64,000 nt of DNA, from assembly GCF_027579695.1 (NCBI RefSeq), contig NC_083578.1, positions 1,516,287 through 1,580,286 on the forward strand, read 5' to 3'. A model generated the notes under the pieces. It did not search any database. It saw nothing but the letters and a program-made list of their open reading frames with translations, and was not told where the DNA came from. The translations under genes and the position numbers were made by a program. Shown here piece by piece: positions 33,346-44,969 of the stretch. The stretch comes from Neoarius graeffei (taxonomy: Eukaryota; Chordata; Actinopteri; Siluriformes; Ariidae). Each line of letters opens with the position of its first letter. The stretch's first letter is position 1.

Positions 33346-34079
33346 TGTATATATGCACAGAACAGCCATAACATTAAACCCACTGACAGGTGACGTGAAT
33401 AACACCGATTATCTCATTACAATGGCACCTGTTAAGGGGTGGGGTTTATTAGGCAGCACGGGAACAGTTAGTTCTTTAAGTTGATGTGTTGGAAGCAGGA
33501 AAAATGGGCAAGCATAAGGATCTGAGTGACTTTGACAAGGGCCAAATTGTGATGGTTAGAAGACTGGGTCTTAGCATCTCCAAAATGGCACATCTGGTGG
33601 AGCATTCCCAGTATGCAGTGATGAATACTGAACAAAAGTGGTCCAAGGAAGGACAACCAGTGAACCTGTGACAGGGTCATGAGTGTCGAAGGCTCATTGG
33701 TTTGCATGGGGCATGAAGGCAAGCCCATATGGTCCAATCCCACAGAAAAGCTTCTGCAGCACAAACTGCTGAAAAAGTTAATGTTGACACCTTTCTGTTT
33801 GAGCCATCATGCACTTTTTCAGCAGTTTGTGAACTAATAGGTAGGTACTAACTACTGCATACTGGGAACACCCCACAAGATGTGCCATTTTGGAGATGCT
33901 CAGACCCAGTCATCTAGCCATCACAATTTTGGTCCTTGTCAAAGTCACTCAGATCCTTATGCTTGCCTATTTTTCCTGCTTCCAACATATCAACTTCAAC
34001 AACTGACTGTTCTCTTGCTGCCTAATAAACCCCACTCCTTAACAGGTGTCACTGTAATGAGATAATCAATGTTAGTCTA

Positions 34080-34449
34080 TCCACATTCACTGGATATGAG
34101 CAGTTGTGTGCTCTGATTGGCTACTCTACTACTAGGCTATCAGCTCATATACCGGAGCATGTTGCTGAACCAACAAAGGACAAAATAAAAACTACTCGAA
34201 AACAAACCCCCCAAAAATACAAAAAAGCAACAAAATATGGAATAAAAGTATTTGATGATAAGAATGTATCTTTTTATTTTTCAAAAATTATTGCATTTTT
34301 CACAAATTGCTCCTGTCATTTCGCTGGTTTGTTTACATTCTAAGCAGAAATGATTTTGTCAAACATTTTGTATAAAGTTTTTATGGATTGAATTTGCAAA
34401 AAATAAAAATAAAAAAATGCTCTGTTTCTCAAAATCCAGTGAATGTGGA
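34080..34449. mobile_element. Small inverted-repeat element inside the fold-back
   Basis: Bounded by the 16-bp inverse pair ATCCACATTCACTGGAT-type at 34079-34095 and 34434-34450. AT-rich inside, no coding capacity. Confidence 0.5.
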
Positions 34450-34457
34450 GAGAATAA

Positions 34458-34565
34458 AACAGTTATTCCACTCAATCTTGTCATACACAGATTATAGCCA
34501 ACTCGGTGGTACGCGCCTTGTCAGCTATCAGCTCATGTATGACTCGATTTCATGGAATAACTGTT
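34458..34565. mobile_element. Hairpin MITE, about 108 bp
   Basis: Starts AACAGTTATTCCA and ends with the inverse, TGGAATAACTGTT. The arms continue with GTCATACA/TGTATGAC. Confidence 0.6.
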
Positions 34566-34689
34566 AAATATACACTTCACCTGTCAGTGGTTTTCATGTT
34601 ATGGCTAGTGTGTGTGTGTATGTGTGTGTGTGTGCATAGTAGTTGTAGCATGAATAGTGTAGTGAGAAACAGAGAAACAGGATGTATTA

Positions 34690-35031
34690 TCAGCTGTACA
34701 CTATTGGCATTCTCTTAACCAGCTTCGTGAGGGAGTCACCTGGAATGCTTTTCAATTAACAGGGGTGTCTCGTCAGAAGGTAATTAGTGGACGAGTTTCT
34801 TGCCTTCTTAATGCGTTTGAGATCAAACAGTAAATAGTAAATAATAAAAATTCATGTAATAAAATAGCTCTATTCCACAACTGTAGTAATCCATATTATG
34901 TCAAGAAACTAATAACTGAGTAAAGAGAAACAACATCCATCATTACTTAAGACAGAAAGTGACTTTCAATTCATAAAAATAAAGAAAAAACACTGAATTA
35001 GAAGGTGTGTCTAAACTTGACTAGAACTGTA
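34690..35031 (+). mobile_element. Internally deleted Tc1-like relic
   Basis: The left part, with TCACCTGGAATGCTTTTCAA, and the right end, with GAAGGTGTGTCTAAACTTGAC, match the two sides of a Tc1 family common in salmonids and other fish, recalled from memory. The transposase has been deleted. Confidence 0.6.
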
Positions 35032-35235
35032 CTTAAACTTGTGCAGAATTCAAATAAGTGACTTAGGAACCACTGATTAAAGTTGCTTAAATGTTCAAAA
35101 AATATCACAGCTCCTGGGGTTTAAATTACACTGTATACTATAATATAACATGTTCTACTGGGCTTGTTTTAGTTCAGGTCATTAACTTCATAGCTAATAG
35201 GCATAGATTAATCTACATATGTTTTGTTTGAGGAG

Positions 35236-36478
35236 AGTCCAGTTGATAGTTGAACCTCGGATTCAGGAGGAACAATGCAGTTTTCATCCTGATCATGGAA
35301 CACTGGACCAGCTCTTTACCCTTGCAAGGGTACTGGAGGGTGCATAGGAGTTTGCCCAACCGGTCTACATGTGTTTTGTGGACCTGGAGAAGGCTTACGA
35401 CCGTGTCCTTCGGGGTGCCCTGTGGGAGCGTGCATTGGGAGTATGGGGTTTGGGGCCCACTGCTGTGGGCCATTCAGACCCTGTATGACCAGAGCAGGAG
35501 TTTGGTTTGCATTGCTGGCAGTAAGTCAGACTTGTTCCCGGTGCATGTGGGACTCCACCAGGGCTGCCCTTTGTCACCGGTTCTGTTCATAACTTTTCTA
35601 GGCGCAGCCAAGGAGCGGAGTGTGTCCGGTTTGGTGGCATCAGGATCACATCTCTGCTTTTTGTGGATGATGTGGTCCTGTTGGCTTCATTAATCTGTGA
35701 CCTACAGCATGCGCTGGGACGGTTTGAAGCTGAGTGTGAAGCGGCTGGGATGAGGATCAGCACCTCCAAGTCCATGGCCATGGCGCTCAGCCAGAAACGG
35801 GTGGAGTGCCTACTTCAGGTCGGGGGGAGTTGCTACCTCAAGTGGAGGAGTTTAAGTATCTCGGGGTCTTGTTCACGAATGAGGGTAAGGGGGGAGCAGG
35901 AATTGGACAGCCGGATCAGGGCAGCATCAGCAGTGATGCGGACGCTAAACCGGTCTGTTCTGGTGAAGAGTGAGCTGAGCCAAAAGGCAAAGCTCCCAAT
36001 TTACTGGTCCATCTACGTTCCCACCCTCACCTATGGTCACGAGTTGTGGGTAGTGACCAAAAGAATGAGATCACAGATACACGCGGTGAAAATGAGTTTT
36101 CTCCGCAGGGTGGGTGGGCTCTCCCTTAGAGACAGGGTGAGAAGCTCGGTCATTCGGGAGAGACTCAGAGTAGAGCCGCTGCTCCTCCACATCAAAAGGA
36201 GTCAGTTGAGGTGGTTTGGGCACCTTGTTAGGATGCCCCCTGGACACCTCCCAGGGGAGGTTCTCTGGGCATGCCCCACCGAGAGGAGACCCTGGAGCAG
36301 ACCCAGGACATGCTGGAGAGATTACATCTCTCAGCTGGGCTGGGAATGCCTTGGTATTCCCCCGGAAGAGCTGGTGGAGGTGGCTGGGAAGAGGGAAGTC
36401 TGGGTTGCTCTGTTTAGGCTGCTACCCCCATGACCCAGACCTGGATAAGTGGCAGAAAATGGACGGATCAATGTTTTT
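35236..36478 (+). mobile_element. RTE-type LINE, 5' truncated
   Basis: Reverse-transcriptase pieces in forward orientation: FVDLEKAYDRV, GLHQGCPLSPVLF and LLFVDDVVLLAS, followed by [31 protein letters not shown] and the final [17 protein letters not shown]-like end. Several frameshifts separate the pieces (roughly 35250-35660, 35663-36433, 36216-36450). The 3' end GGATAAGTGGCAGAAAATGG is typical of this family. Confidence 0.85.
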
Positions 36479-36483
36479 GTTTA

Positions 36484-38958
36484 CAACCCTGATTCCAAAA
36501 AAGTTGGGACAAAGTACAAATTGTAAATAAAAACGCAATGCAATAATTTACAAATCTCAAAAACTGATATTGTATTCACAATAGAACATAGACAACATAT
36601 CAAATGTCGAAAGTGAGACATTTTGAAATTTCATGCCAAATATTGGCTCATTTGAAATTTCATGACAGCAACACATCTCAAAAAAGTTGGGACAGGGGCA
36701 ATAAGAGGCTGGAAAAGTTAAAGGTACAAAAAAGGAACAGCTGGAGGACCAAATTGCAACTCATTAGGTCAATTGGCAATAGGTCATTAACATGACTGGG
36801 TATAAAAAGAGCATCTTGGAGTGGCAGCGGCTCTCAGAAGTAAAGATCACCAATCCCCCTAATTCTGCGCCGACAAAGAGTGGAGCAATATTAGAAAGGA
36901 GTTCGACAGTGTAAAATTGCAAAGAGTTTGAACATATCATCATCTACAGTGCATAATATCATCAAAAGATTCAGAGAATCTGGAAGAATCTCTGCGCGTA
37001 AGAGTCAAGGCCGGAAAACCATACTGGGTGCCCGTGATCTTCGGGCCCTTAGACGGCACTGCATCACATACAGGCATGCTTCTGTATTGGAAATCACAAA
37101 ATGGGCTCAGGAATATTTCCAGAGAACATTATCTGTGAACACAATTCACCGTGCCATCCGCCATTGCCAGCTAAAACTCTGTAGTTCAAAGAAGAAGCCG
37201 TATCTAAACATGATCCAGAAGCGCAGACGTCTTCTCTGGGCCAAGGTTCATTTAAAATGGACTGTGGCAAAGTGGAAAACTGTTCTGTGGTCAGACGAAT
37301 CAAAATTTGAAGTTCTTTATGGAAATCAGGGATGCCGTGTCATTCGGACTAAAGAGGAGAAGGACGACCCAAGTTGTTATCAGCGCTCAGTTCAGAAGCC
37401 TGCATCTCTGATGGTATGGGGTTGCATTAGTGCGTGTGGCATGGGCAGCTTACACATCTGGAAAGACACCATCAATGCTGAAAGGTATATCCAGGTTCTA
37501 GAGCAACATATGCTCCCATCCAGACGACGTCTCTTTCAGGGAAGACCTTGCATTTTCCAACATGACAATGCCAAACCACATACTGCATCAATTACAGCTG
37601 CATGGCTGCATAGAAGAAGGGTCCAGGTACTGAACTGGCCAGCCTGCAGTCCAGATCTTTCACCCATAGAAAACATTTGGTGCATCATAAAACGGAAGAT
37701 ATGACAAAAAAGACCTAAGACAGTTGAGCAACTAGAATCCTACATTAGACAAGAATGGGTTAACATTCCTATCCCTAAACTTGAGCAACTTGTCTCCTCA
37801 GTCCCCAGATGTTTACAGACTGTTGTAAAGAGAAAAGGGGATGTCTCACAGTGGTAAACATGGCCTTGTCCCAACTTTTTTGAGATGTGTTGTTGTTGTA
37901 GGGACAGTCACGTCTCGTCTAAGAACTACAGATCCCATCAACCAATTTCCGCGATGACCTACGTCACACCTAGGCGGGATCACCTACGTCACTTCCTCCA
38001 TGACTCTATAAGTGACCCGGAAACTTCCAACTCGGCCTCTTTGGTGCTGTGAATCTTGCCGCGGACCGGCACGTTCTACAGACATAAAGAGGCCCGCTCA
38101 CCAGAACATCTAAAACCAAGACGTCTGCTTTGCAAGAAAGAATTCAGCGCGCTTTCATTTACCACTGGCCACGGTAAACTTCCAAAATCGTGCAATCTAA
38201 CTCAGATTGAGTTACAACCGGTTTCCTTTCATTTGTTCATTAAGTAACGTTACGACTGCAGCCCAAAGCAGTTAATTTAAAGTTAGAAGTGACCGGATTC
38301 CTTCTGACTAAAGCGCTGTGCACATTGTTTGATCAGAGACTTTTCCTCATGAACGCTGAAGTTCAGACCAAGAATTCTCTGCTTTTCCACGGAAGCGACC
38401 CACGTGCTCCAGTGAACTCCAGAAGTTTCGGAACATCTCAGCATAATCTTGCATATAAGCAAGATACTGGAAGTAAGACTGGCATTTTGGGCAAAACTAG
38501 TCTTAGGAATTAGCTTTATGAAGTAGTGTGAATTTAAACTCAGGAACGGTTTAATTGTGCACACTGTAGACACTCAGGGTTTTGAATTGATCATTGTTCT
38601 ATTTTTGTTCTCTCAATTGTTAATAGATAGGCTGTTGCATGCTTTGCTATCCTTTCTAACATCCTTTAATTTCATTATTACACATATTTTGACCTCATCA
38701 AGATTTCAGTGGATTTAGTAATGTTATAAGCTAGTGGAATTAGCTGCTATGGCTAATTCTTTTGTCTCATTAGCATCCAGGGCTAATTCTATTGTCTCAA
38801 GGGACCAAGAGGTTGTCACCCTCCCCCAACACACACACACACACACACCTTAGATAACATTCCAAGCCCTGATTCATTTCAACCTTTACAGCGCATTTTC
38901 CCACGCTCACATTCAAACCCTTTTTGTCTCCTCCTTCCCATAATATGCAGTCACGTAC

Positions 38959-39001
<43 letters not shown>

Positions 39002-39595
39002 CTTTGCTCTCTCTCTCCCCTCGCACACAGACACACGCACACACACATATACACACACACATATGTATTGCTGATCATATTTGAATGTATTCAACTGCTA
39101 TTACTCATTTTTTTTCCCATTGTTATAATAAATTCAATTATTCTGAAAACTGTGATTGTCTGTTTTTGCTGATATCCTTGAAATCATCCAATCTCAAAGA
39201 ATTCCAAGGTGTATGAGTGCTATTGGCTGTAGTTTGGTAAGTGATACATTATTGCTGCATTGGTAGTGATCATAATAATTTGGAATATACCATAATTTAG
39301 CTGTTTTGATAATTTATTATTAAGCACCAAAATTAAAGGTATTATTACTGAGACTGATTTAATGAGACTGATTTAATGAGATTGATCACTTAGGACCAAT
39401 CACACCCACATTGTCATGAAATTTAAAATCACCTAATTTTTCTCTTTAAATGATACATTTTCTCAGTTTAAACATTTGATATGTCATCTATGTTCTATTC
39501 TGAATAAAATATGGAATTTTGAACCTTCCACATCATTGCATTCCGTTTTTATTTACAATTTGTACTTTGTCCCAACTTTTTTGAAATCGGGGTTG
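36484..39595 (+). mobile_element. Second Tc1-like family, dead copy split by a solo LTR
   Basis: TA-flanked. Ends are CAACCCTGATTCCAAAAAAG and its inverse near 39575-39595. The transposase reads from 36928 to 37704 with [18 protein letters not shown] and [11 protein letters not shown] (DD34E). The usual start region upstream has lost its ATG, and the frame is cut by TGA at 37702-37704; the remaining residues continue in frame to about 37857. A 1.5-kb solo LTR at 37897-39410 splits the right terminal region. Confidence 0.9.
37897..39410. mobile_element. Candidate solo LTR, 1514 bp
   Basis: Begins TGTAGGGACAG and ends CACACCCACA (TG...CA). It is flanked by TTGT on both sides (37893-37896, 39411-39414), and removing it restores the inverted repeat of the host Tc1 element. 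It holds a TATAAGTGAC sequence near 38007 and two CA runs (38829-38848, 38962-38998). No coding region. Family not identified. Confidence 0.7.
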
Positions 39596-39644
39596 TATTA
39601 TTACCTACAAAATGACAATATTTATGTTTTATATTTGCCTTAGT

Positions 39645-40229
39645 TGTTAGGATTTTGCTGGGATTCAAACCTGGGTCGCTGGTATGATGATCCAGCAAGC
39701 CCCCACTAGGATGACTCAAATGCAGAGGCATGAGGCAGAAGTAGAAAAAAGTATCAAAAGGTTTATTTACAATTTTTACACTATTTACAATCTAAGGCAA
39801 AAACAAAAGTATAATCCAAACGCTCAGAAGATAACCAGGAAAAAAAACAAAAGTTCAAAGAAACAAAGAGCCAAAAAAACAGAAAAGAAGAGGCAAAAAT
39901 ACAAACGCTCAGAGGATCCAAAATGGTAAACACAAAGTCCAAAAAGTCCAAAAGAAAGCAAAGTACAAAAACCACAAAGACATGGGTGAGGAAATCGGAA
40001 CAGAGGTAACTGGAGCTAAACATAACAACACAAAGACTCCGTGACAAGAGGACTGAACTCAGGGGTATAAATACACAAACTAATTAAGGACAGGGCAGGG
40101 CAGGAAACAGGCAATAAGACAAAAACAAAACACAGAACACAGTGGTGACCTCCAGAGGCCCAAAACAAACATGGCCAGAAAAGGAAATAACAGTGGCCTT
40201 TAGAGGCCAAAACAGTCCCAGTCCTAACA
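39645..40229 (-). mobile_element. Solo LTR, Gypsy-like, copy A
   Basis: TGTTAGG...CCTAACA, about 585 bp, with near-matching 5-bp flanks (TTAGT/TCAGT). Same family as 53392-53957. Placement of the polyadenylation-like TTTATTTAC suggests reverse orientation. Confidence 0.8.
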
Positions 40230-40442
40230 TCAGTGAAATTTAGGGTGTTAAGAAAGCACCACTGCTTATTCTTTGCTTTAAATCATGTATCATTGAATAA
40301 TAATGATGAACTGGAAACATTTATTAATTCATGTTGGCTCACTGAATAAGAAAAAAGTGTTGCACTCAGATTCATGAAGCATCTCTACTTTAGGAATATT
40401 ATAGCAAACTGCTTTAAACAATAATAAAATGTTTTTCATTAC

Positions 40443-40871
40443 CGCTGTACTCAGGTGAACTGCCAATCACTGCTATCGCATAATTCATGTCCTGAAGACA
40501 GTCATATCTTTCAATAATGGTGAACTCATTCAATTGTGGAAAATCAACTGGGTCTGCAAACGGAGGAAGTCGGCTGATTTGCTGCATGGTGGTGTAATCT
40601 GCAAAGATTATTTCATTCCCATCCAGAGTAAATAATTATTGAGATTCATTTACAGAGTCACTGCATGTGATCAGACGAGTGAACTTGTACACAACTGGAG
40701 AAGGGAAAAAAACACATTTAAAAATCAGGTTTATGGCTTAAAAACTTTAATGTGATAAAGTGTTATAGTTATTCTATTCTATTCTATTCTATTCTATTCT
40801 ATTTTTCACTACTTACACTCAGCGTTCACTGGCAGAATCATTGCAATGACAAGAATCACACAGAGCTTCAT
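40443..40871 (-). pseudogene. Class II alpha pseudogene, exons 1-2
   Basis: Exon 1 is 40817-40871 (MKLCVILVIAMILPVNAE) and exon 2 is 40443-40694 (252 bp), with GT/AG borders and phase 1, the same layout as the intact alpha genes. Exon 2 contains an in-frame TAA at 40636-40638 after NESQ, where the intact genes have FLV. The rest of alpha-1 (QQISRLPPFADPVDFP, two cysteines) is well kept but differs from the intact genes at about half its residues. Exons 3-4 that could belong to it lie at 25186-25700, about 14.7 kb away across nested insertions. Pseudogene or null allele. Confidence 0.85.
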
Positions 40872-40984
40872 TGTGTTTGACTCCACTTTACGGTAATGTG
40901 TTCAACCTGTCAGAGTCTTCACCTCATACACACACACACACACACATACAGAGAGAGAGAGAGAGAGAGAGAGATCAGATATAC

Positions 40985-41030
40985 TTCCTTATACACCAAC
41001 CAATCACACTCTGTTTCCTGTATCTACGAG
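40985..41030 (-). promoter_or_regulatory. Putative proximal promoter of the third alpha locus
   Basis: On the gene's strand GTGATTGGT (Y-box type) is followed by GTATAAGG, matching the block upstream of the intact alpha genes. It lies about 130 bp from the start codon. Confidence 0.4.
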
Positions 41031-41099
41031 AACATACTGTAGGTTCCAGGGAAAATTAACCCTCATCACTTTTCACACTTGCTTTGTCCTTGTTGAAGA

Positions 41100-41835
41100 A
41101 CTGTTTTAAAACCTGGAAACTTCATTCACGTGAATTAATTTTGGCTTAATTACCACAAAACATGAAAGGCCACATTCTCAGCTGTACCCAGGTAATGGTC
41201 TGACTTTCACCCAAACTCCAACAAACTGAATTATTCATAATGACTAAGAACACAGTTAAAGCCCCAGTAACACATAATGCTTTAATGAACAATCATTCTT
41301 CTCAAGCTCTTTTACTCAAGAGTCTATTTTAAATCACCACCAGCTGCAAGATGCACTGTTATGTGCCAATAAAATCCAATCAAATCTTGGAAAATAACTA
41401 ACAAAGTAACCTATTTTACTCAGGCTAATAGTCAGCAGTATCATCACTGTGAAGACGTCAAGATTCAGAATTCAAGAAAGCTTTATTGTCAATACGTCCA
41501 TATAAAAGTATACAGTGCATTAAAACAGTGTTTCCTTCAAACTCCCAACAGGGCATTTAACAAAACAGGGTATATAAATACCTCTATCTACAGCTATCTC
41601 AGGAAACATGTAGCTATCGAAACATCTATCTATTTAAACATATGGCTATCTAAGTACAATAAACAACATAAATGATAAGAAAAAACAGGGGCAAAGTGAC
41701 ATTGTGCATTTGTGTGCAAATGTTCATTTTAGTGCAGAAATACTGAAAAGTTCAAGTTATAACAATATAATTATCTGTCAAATGCTCACTATACTGTACA
41801 CTACACTGCGTTTTCACTTTCATTCATTCATGATT
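41100..41835. other. Non-coding DNA, possible LINE 3' fragment
   Basis: No gene. The stretch at about 41468-41720 with CAAGAAAGCTTTATTGTCAA resembles 3' regions of fish LINEs, but I cannot confirm it. Confidence 0.35.
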
Positions 41836-41839
41836 TCTC

Positions 41840-42125
41840 CAAGGCCTAAAGATATTAGAGATGCAGGTTTGGGACCGAATGGTTGCCAGTTTGAGTCCCT
41901 GGACTGGCAGGAAAACCATGTGGGTGGAGAGTGAATGAACAGCCCTTTCCCCTCACTCTATATCCACAGCTGAAGTCCTCTTGAGAAAGACACCTCAACC
42001 CCAGCTGCTCCCCAGGCACTGTAGCGTGGCTGTACACTGCTCTGCGTATGCGTGTTGATGCATTTCCATTGTTGTAGCTGTATTTTCCCTACGTAAATGC
42101 AGATTAAATCCCTTGGGGATTAAAA
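41840..42125 (+). repeat. tRNA-derived SINE, type 1, diverged
   Basis: Forward order: a head with GGCCTAAAGATATTAGAGATGCAG, a middle with CTCTTGAGAAAGACACCTCA, then CTGCTCCCCAGGCACTGTAG, as in the other type 1 copies. Confidence 0.65.
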
Positions 42126-42129
42126 AAAA

Positions 42130-43005
42130 CCTCAATGATTTTCCTTTAAGACTTGATATTTAGACTTGCTCTCAAAACTCAAAAATTACAAAAATCATCA
42201 AGTGTGGAGGTGATTTGTTGTACTACAGAATGAAACCTCTCAGACACAGGGCTTTAATAAACCACCATATGTAGTGACAGTAGTGGTGGATGATGCTTTG
42301 CAGAGAAGGTTGTACTTAATTCATTAAACATATTTTTTAAAGAAGTATGTACATACACATGTTTTGGTTCTGTTCCCATGATCACTTTTTTCTGGAACAA
42401 GGTGAAGATTAAATTAGAAAAGGTGTTTAGTTGTACCATTGAGTGAGACCCTCATTTTTTAATACTGAAAATTACTAAGGAAGATATTAATCTTACGCCT
42501 TATCAATCACAGCTCGCTCTTAAACTATTGTTTATTGTAAGTAAATGTATGTTGATTAACTGGATTAGGGACAAACCATCCACAAGGAACCTCTGGACAA
42601 TGAAATGATAAAAATCTTTCCCGTGGTCTGCTTGAGTGCAAGACTTAAATGCAATGATACGGAGTTTGATTGTATTTTGTGTCCCATTTCATATACTGTA
42701 CCTATATCAGATTACAGCGTGTGGTCAGGTACGGGTAAAATGATATATTTGGTATAGTAGTGCTAGTGTTATGATATCTGCTTTGTCTTCCACGGCTCCA
42801 TCTATAGCTGTATATTTGTCTCATACAATATTTTTTTCTCTCCCCTGTAACGTTTTTCTTTTTCCCTTTCTTGTTCTTATGATTGCTGTGTGTCCTTGTT
42901 AATAAAAAAACTGATGACCTAAAAAAAACACACATTTTTGTTTGTAATGCTATAAGACATAATCAGTACATAAGCTCCATGTAGTGACAAATGATCATCT
43001 TCATT
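42130..43005. other. Non-coding intergenic DNA
   Basis: AT-rich; short open frames only. I see nothing assignable. Confidence 0.5.
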
Positions 43006-43039
43006 GTGTAGCCATGGCCTAAAGGTTAGAGAAGCAGCT

Positions 43040-43416
43040 CATCTCATCCCATTATCTGTAGCCGCTTTATCCTGTTCTACAGGGTTGCAGGCAAGCTGAA
43101 GCCTATCCCAGCTGACTACGGGCGAAAGGCGGGGTTCACCCTGGACAAGTCGCCAGGTCATCACAGGGCTGACACATAGACACAGACAACCATTCACACT
43201 CACATTCACACCTACGCTCAATTTAGAGTCACCAGTTAACCTAACCTGCATGTCTTTGGACTGTGGGGGAAGCCGGAGCACCTGGAGAAAACCCACGCGG
43301 ACACGGGGAGAACATGCAAACTCTGCACAGAAAGGCCCTCGCCGGCCACAGGGCTCGAACCCAGACCTTCTTGCTGTGAGGCAACAGTGCTAACCACTAC
43401 ACCACCATGCCACCCT
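43040..43416 (-). mobile_element. Type 2 SINE nested in a type 1 SINE
   Basis: Full-length reverse copy with a CATCTCATCC tail. The 12-bp target duplication AGAGAAGCAGCT is at 43028-43039 and 43417-43428. Confidence 0.9.
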
Positions 43417-43504
43417 AGAGAAGCAGCTTTGGGACCAAAATGTCACTGGTTTGATTCCTTAGACCAGCAGGAATGGCTGAAGTGCTCTTGAGAAAGGTAC
43501 CTAA

Positions 43505-44861
43505 AGCCTCACTCACAACCCGCCGTACGGGCTGTCTACGGTAAAAAATTTGGCAAAACTGTGCTTGACACTTGCGTGACACTTGCGTGTGTTCAGTGCC
43601 GTAGAAGGTCGCAGACTGCCCGTGGAGACTTTTGGTCCTGCACATGCAAATTCTACAGGTCTTGCGACAGATCAAGAATGCATACACTACGTACGGGACC
43701 TGTACTCCTTTTGTACACCTGAACCAAGTCAGCAGCGCGGCTAGTAGGGGCTTTTTGCGATGAAAGTAAGACGCACGAGTGACGCACGGTCATTGTATGA
43801 GTGACGTGCCTCAGAAATCCGACACAAGTATTCCACACTTACTATTTGTGCGGCGCGCAAGACAGAAGTACATCTCACTTTCTACCCTTATGTGTGGTGA
43901 CCTGCACGCAGCGCACGCGACCTGCACGCAACATGAGGGGCAAGACTCTGAGTATATATATTGGGGAGGAACCAAAGAACCAATCATGTAATATGTAGCA
44001 TTGTAGAAAGGAAGAAGACCACCTCATTTGCTGTTTTTATTTGAGTATATGTTAATTTACCATGCACATGTCAAATAATAAAACATGAGTATAAGGGAAT
44101 AACGCATTTTATTACATTGTAAAAAATCCCAAAGAAATAGCCCAACAGTTTGAGCGCTGAAACACACTCTGACTCCGAGCTGCTGTCCTGCTCCTGCTGA
44201 GTGGTGGGACGGGGTGTCAGGATGTCAGGTGTCAGGGTCTGCCAGCTTGAAGGCAAACTCCTCCCTGTCCGTGCAGGGCTCACCGGTGCTGCTACCATCA
44301 TCATCATCAAACTCTTCCTCCTCCTCCCCCTCTGCTGTTTCAGGCTGGGTTACTTCACTTTTGCTCGCTTCTTCTTGGGTCCCATTTTCTAAACTTTACA
44401 CTGAAATTTTTAAAAATTTTCCCACAAAATATCCAATGTTTTTCAGTCAAAAGACAGATGCAGAATGCTGCAGACACACTGGTTTTATACCCACTCCTGG
44501 CATCACATGCAAGTTATGAGTGATTGTAACGTGCTAATCACATGCGTCACACACGCTTCACAAGTGCAGCCTGAACTCGTAGCACAGGAAACTGGTAAAA
44601 TGCGAGTCACACACACTCCACACTCACTGAACACACACTGATCACACGTGTCAGATATACGCTTTCCACGGGCTAACGTCGCAATTTTTCCCACGCCTTG
44701 AGGAAGTCAGGCGTGCAGCCTGTACTTGACATGTACTTTGCCCGGACTCCTCCCCCAAACTTTCTCCCAGGTTCACCGCGACCCTGCGGCACGGCTTCAA
44801 GCTACCAAACCCTGCGACCCGTGCGTGTCCAAAAGACTTACGGCGGGTTGTGAGTGAGGCT
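43505..44861 (-). mobile_element. Non-autonomous DNA transposon, PIF/Harbinger-like, copy B
   Basis: Same element as 8277-9833 in reverse. It is bounded by AGCCTCACTCACAACCCGCC and its inverse, with TAA duplicated at 43502-43504 and 44862-44864. The pre-insertion SINE sequence (GTACCTAACCCCC) confirms a 3-bp duplication. It keeps the TATAAAA box and the MGPKKKRAKVK start (ATG at 44385-44383). It lacks roughly 190 bp in the middle, the part of copy A that contains the possible intron. Confidence 0.75.
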
Positions 44862-44969
44862 TAACCCCCAATTGCTCCCCAGGCTGCCCATTGCTGTGGG
44901 TGTCTCAGAGTCCTGTTATCCTATCCTGCTCTGCATAAGAGCATCTGCTAAATGCCTGTAATGTAATTT

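Larger units (their letters stand above)
33361..34607. mobile_element. Tc1-like element rearranged as a fold-back
   Basis: Outer ends are inverse copies: AGCCATAACATTAAACCCAC at the left and the matching end near 34575-34606. The 5' part encodes [20 protein letters not shown] (from 33504), the start of a Tc1-type transposase. A second, inverted copy of the same 5' part lies at about 33835-34070, so the two halves face each other. No catalytic domain remains. Confidence 0.65.
43008..44965 (+). mobile_element. Type 1 SINE carrying two nested insertions
   Basis: The SINE reads GCCATGGCCTAAAGGTTAG..., is interrupted by a type 2 SINE, resumes at 43417 with AGAGAAGCAGCTTTGGGACC, is interrupted again at GTACCTAA by a DNA transposon, and resumes at 44862 with TAACCCCCAATTGCTCCCC, ending near ATGCCTGTAATGTAAT. 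Confidence 0.85.
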
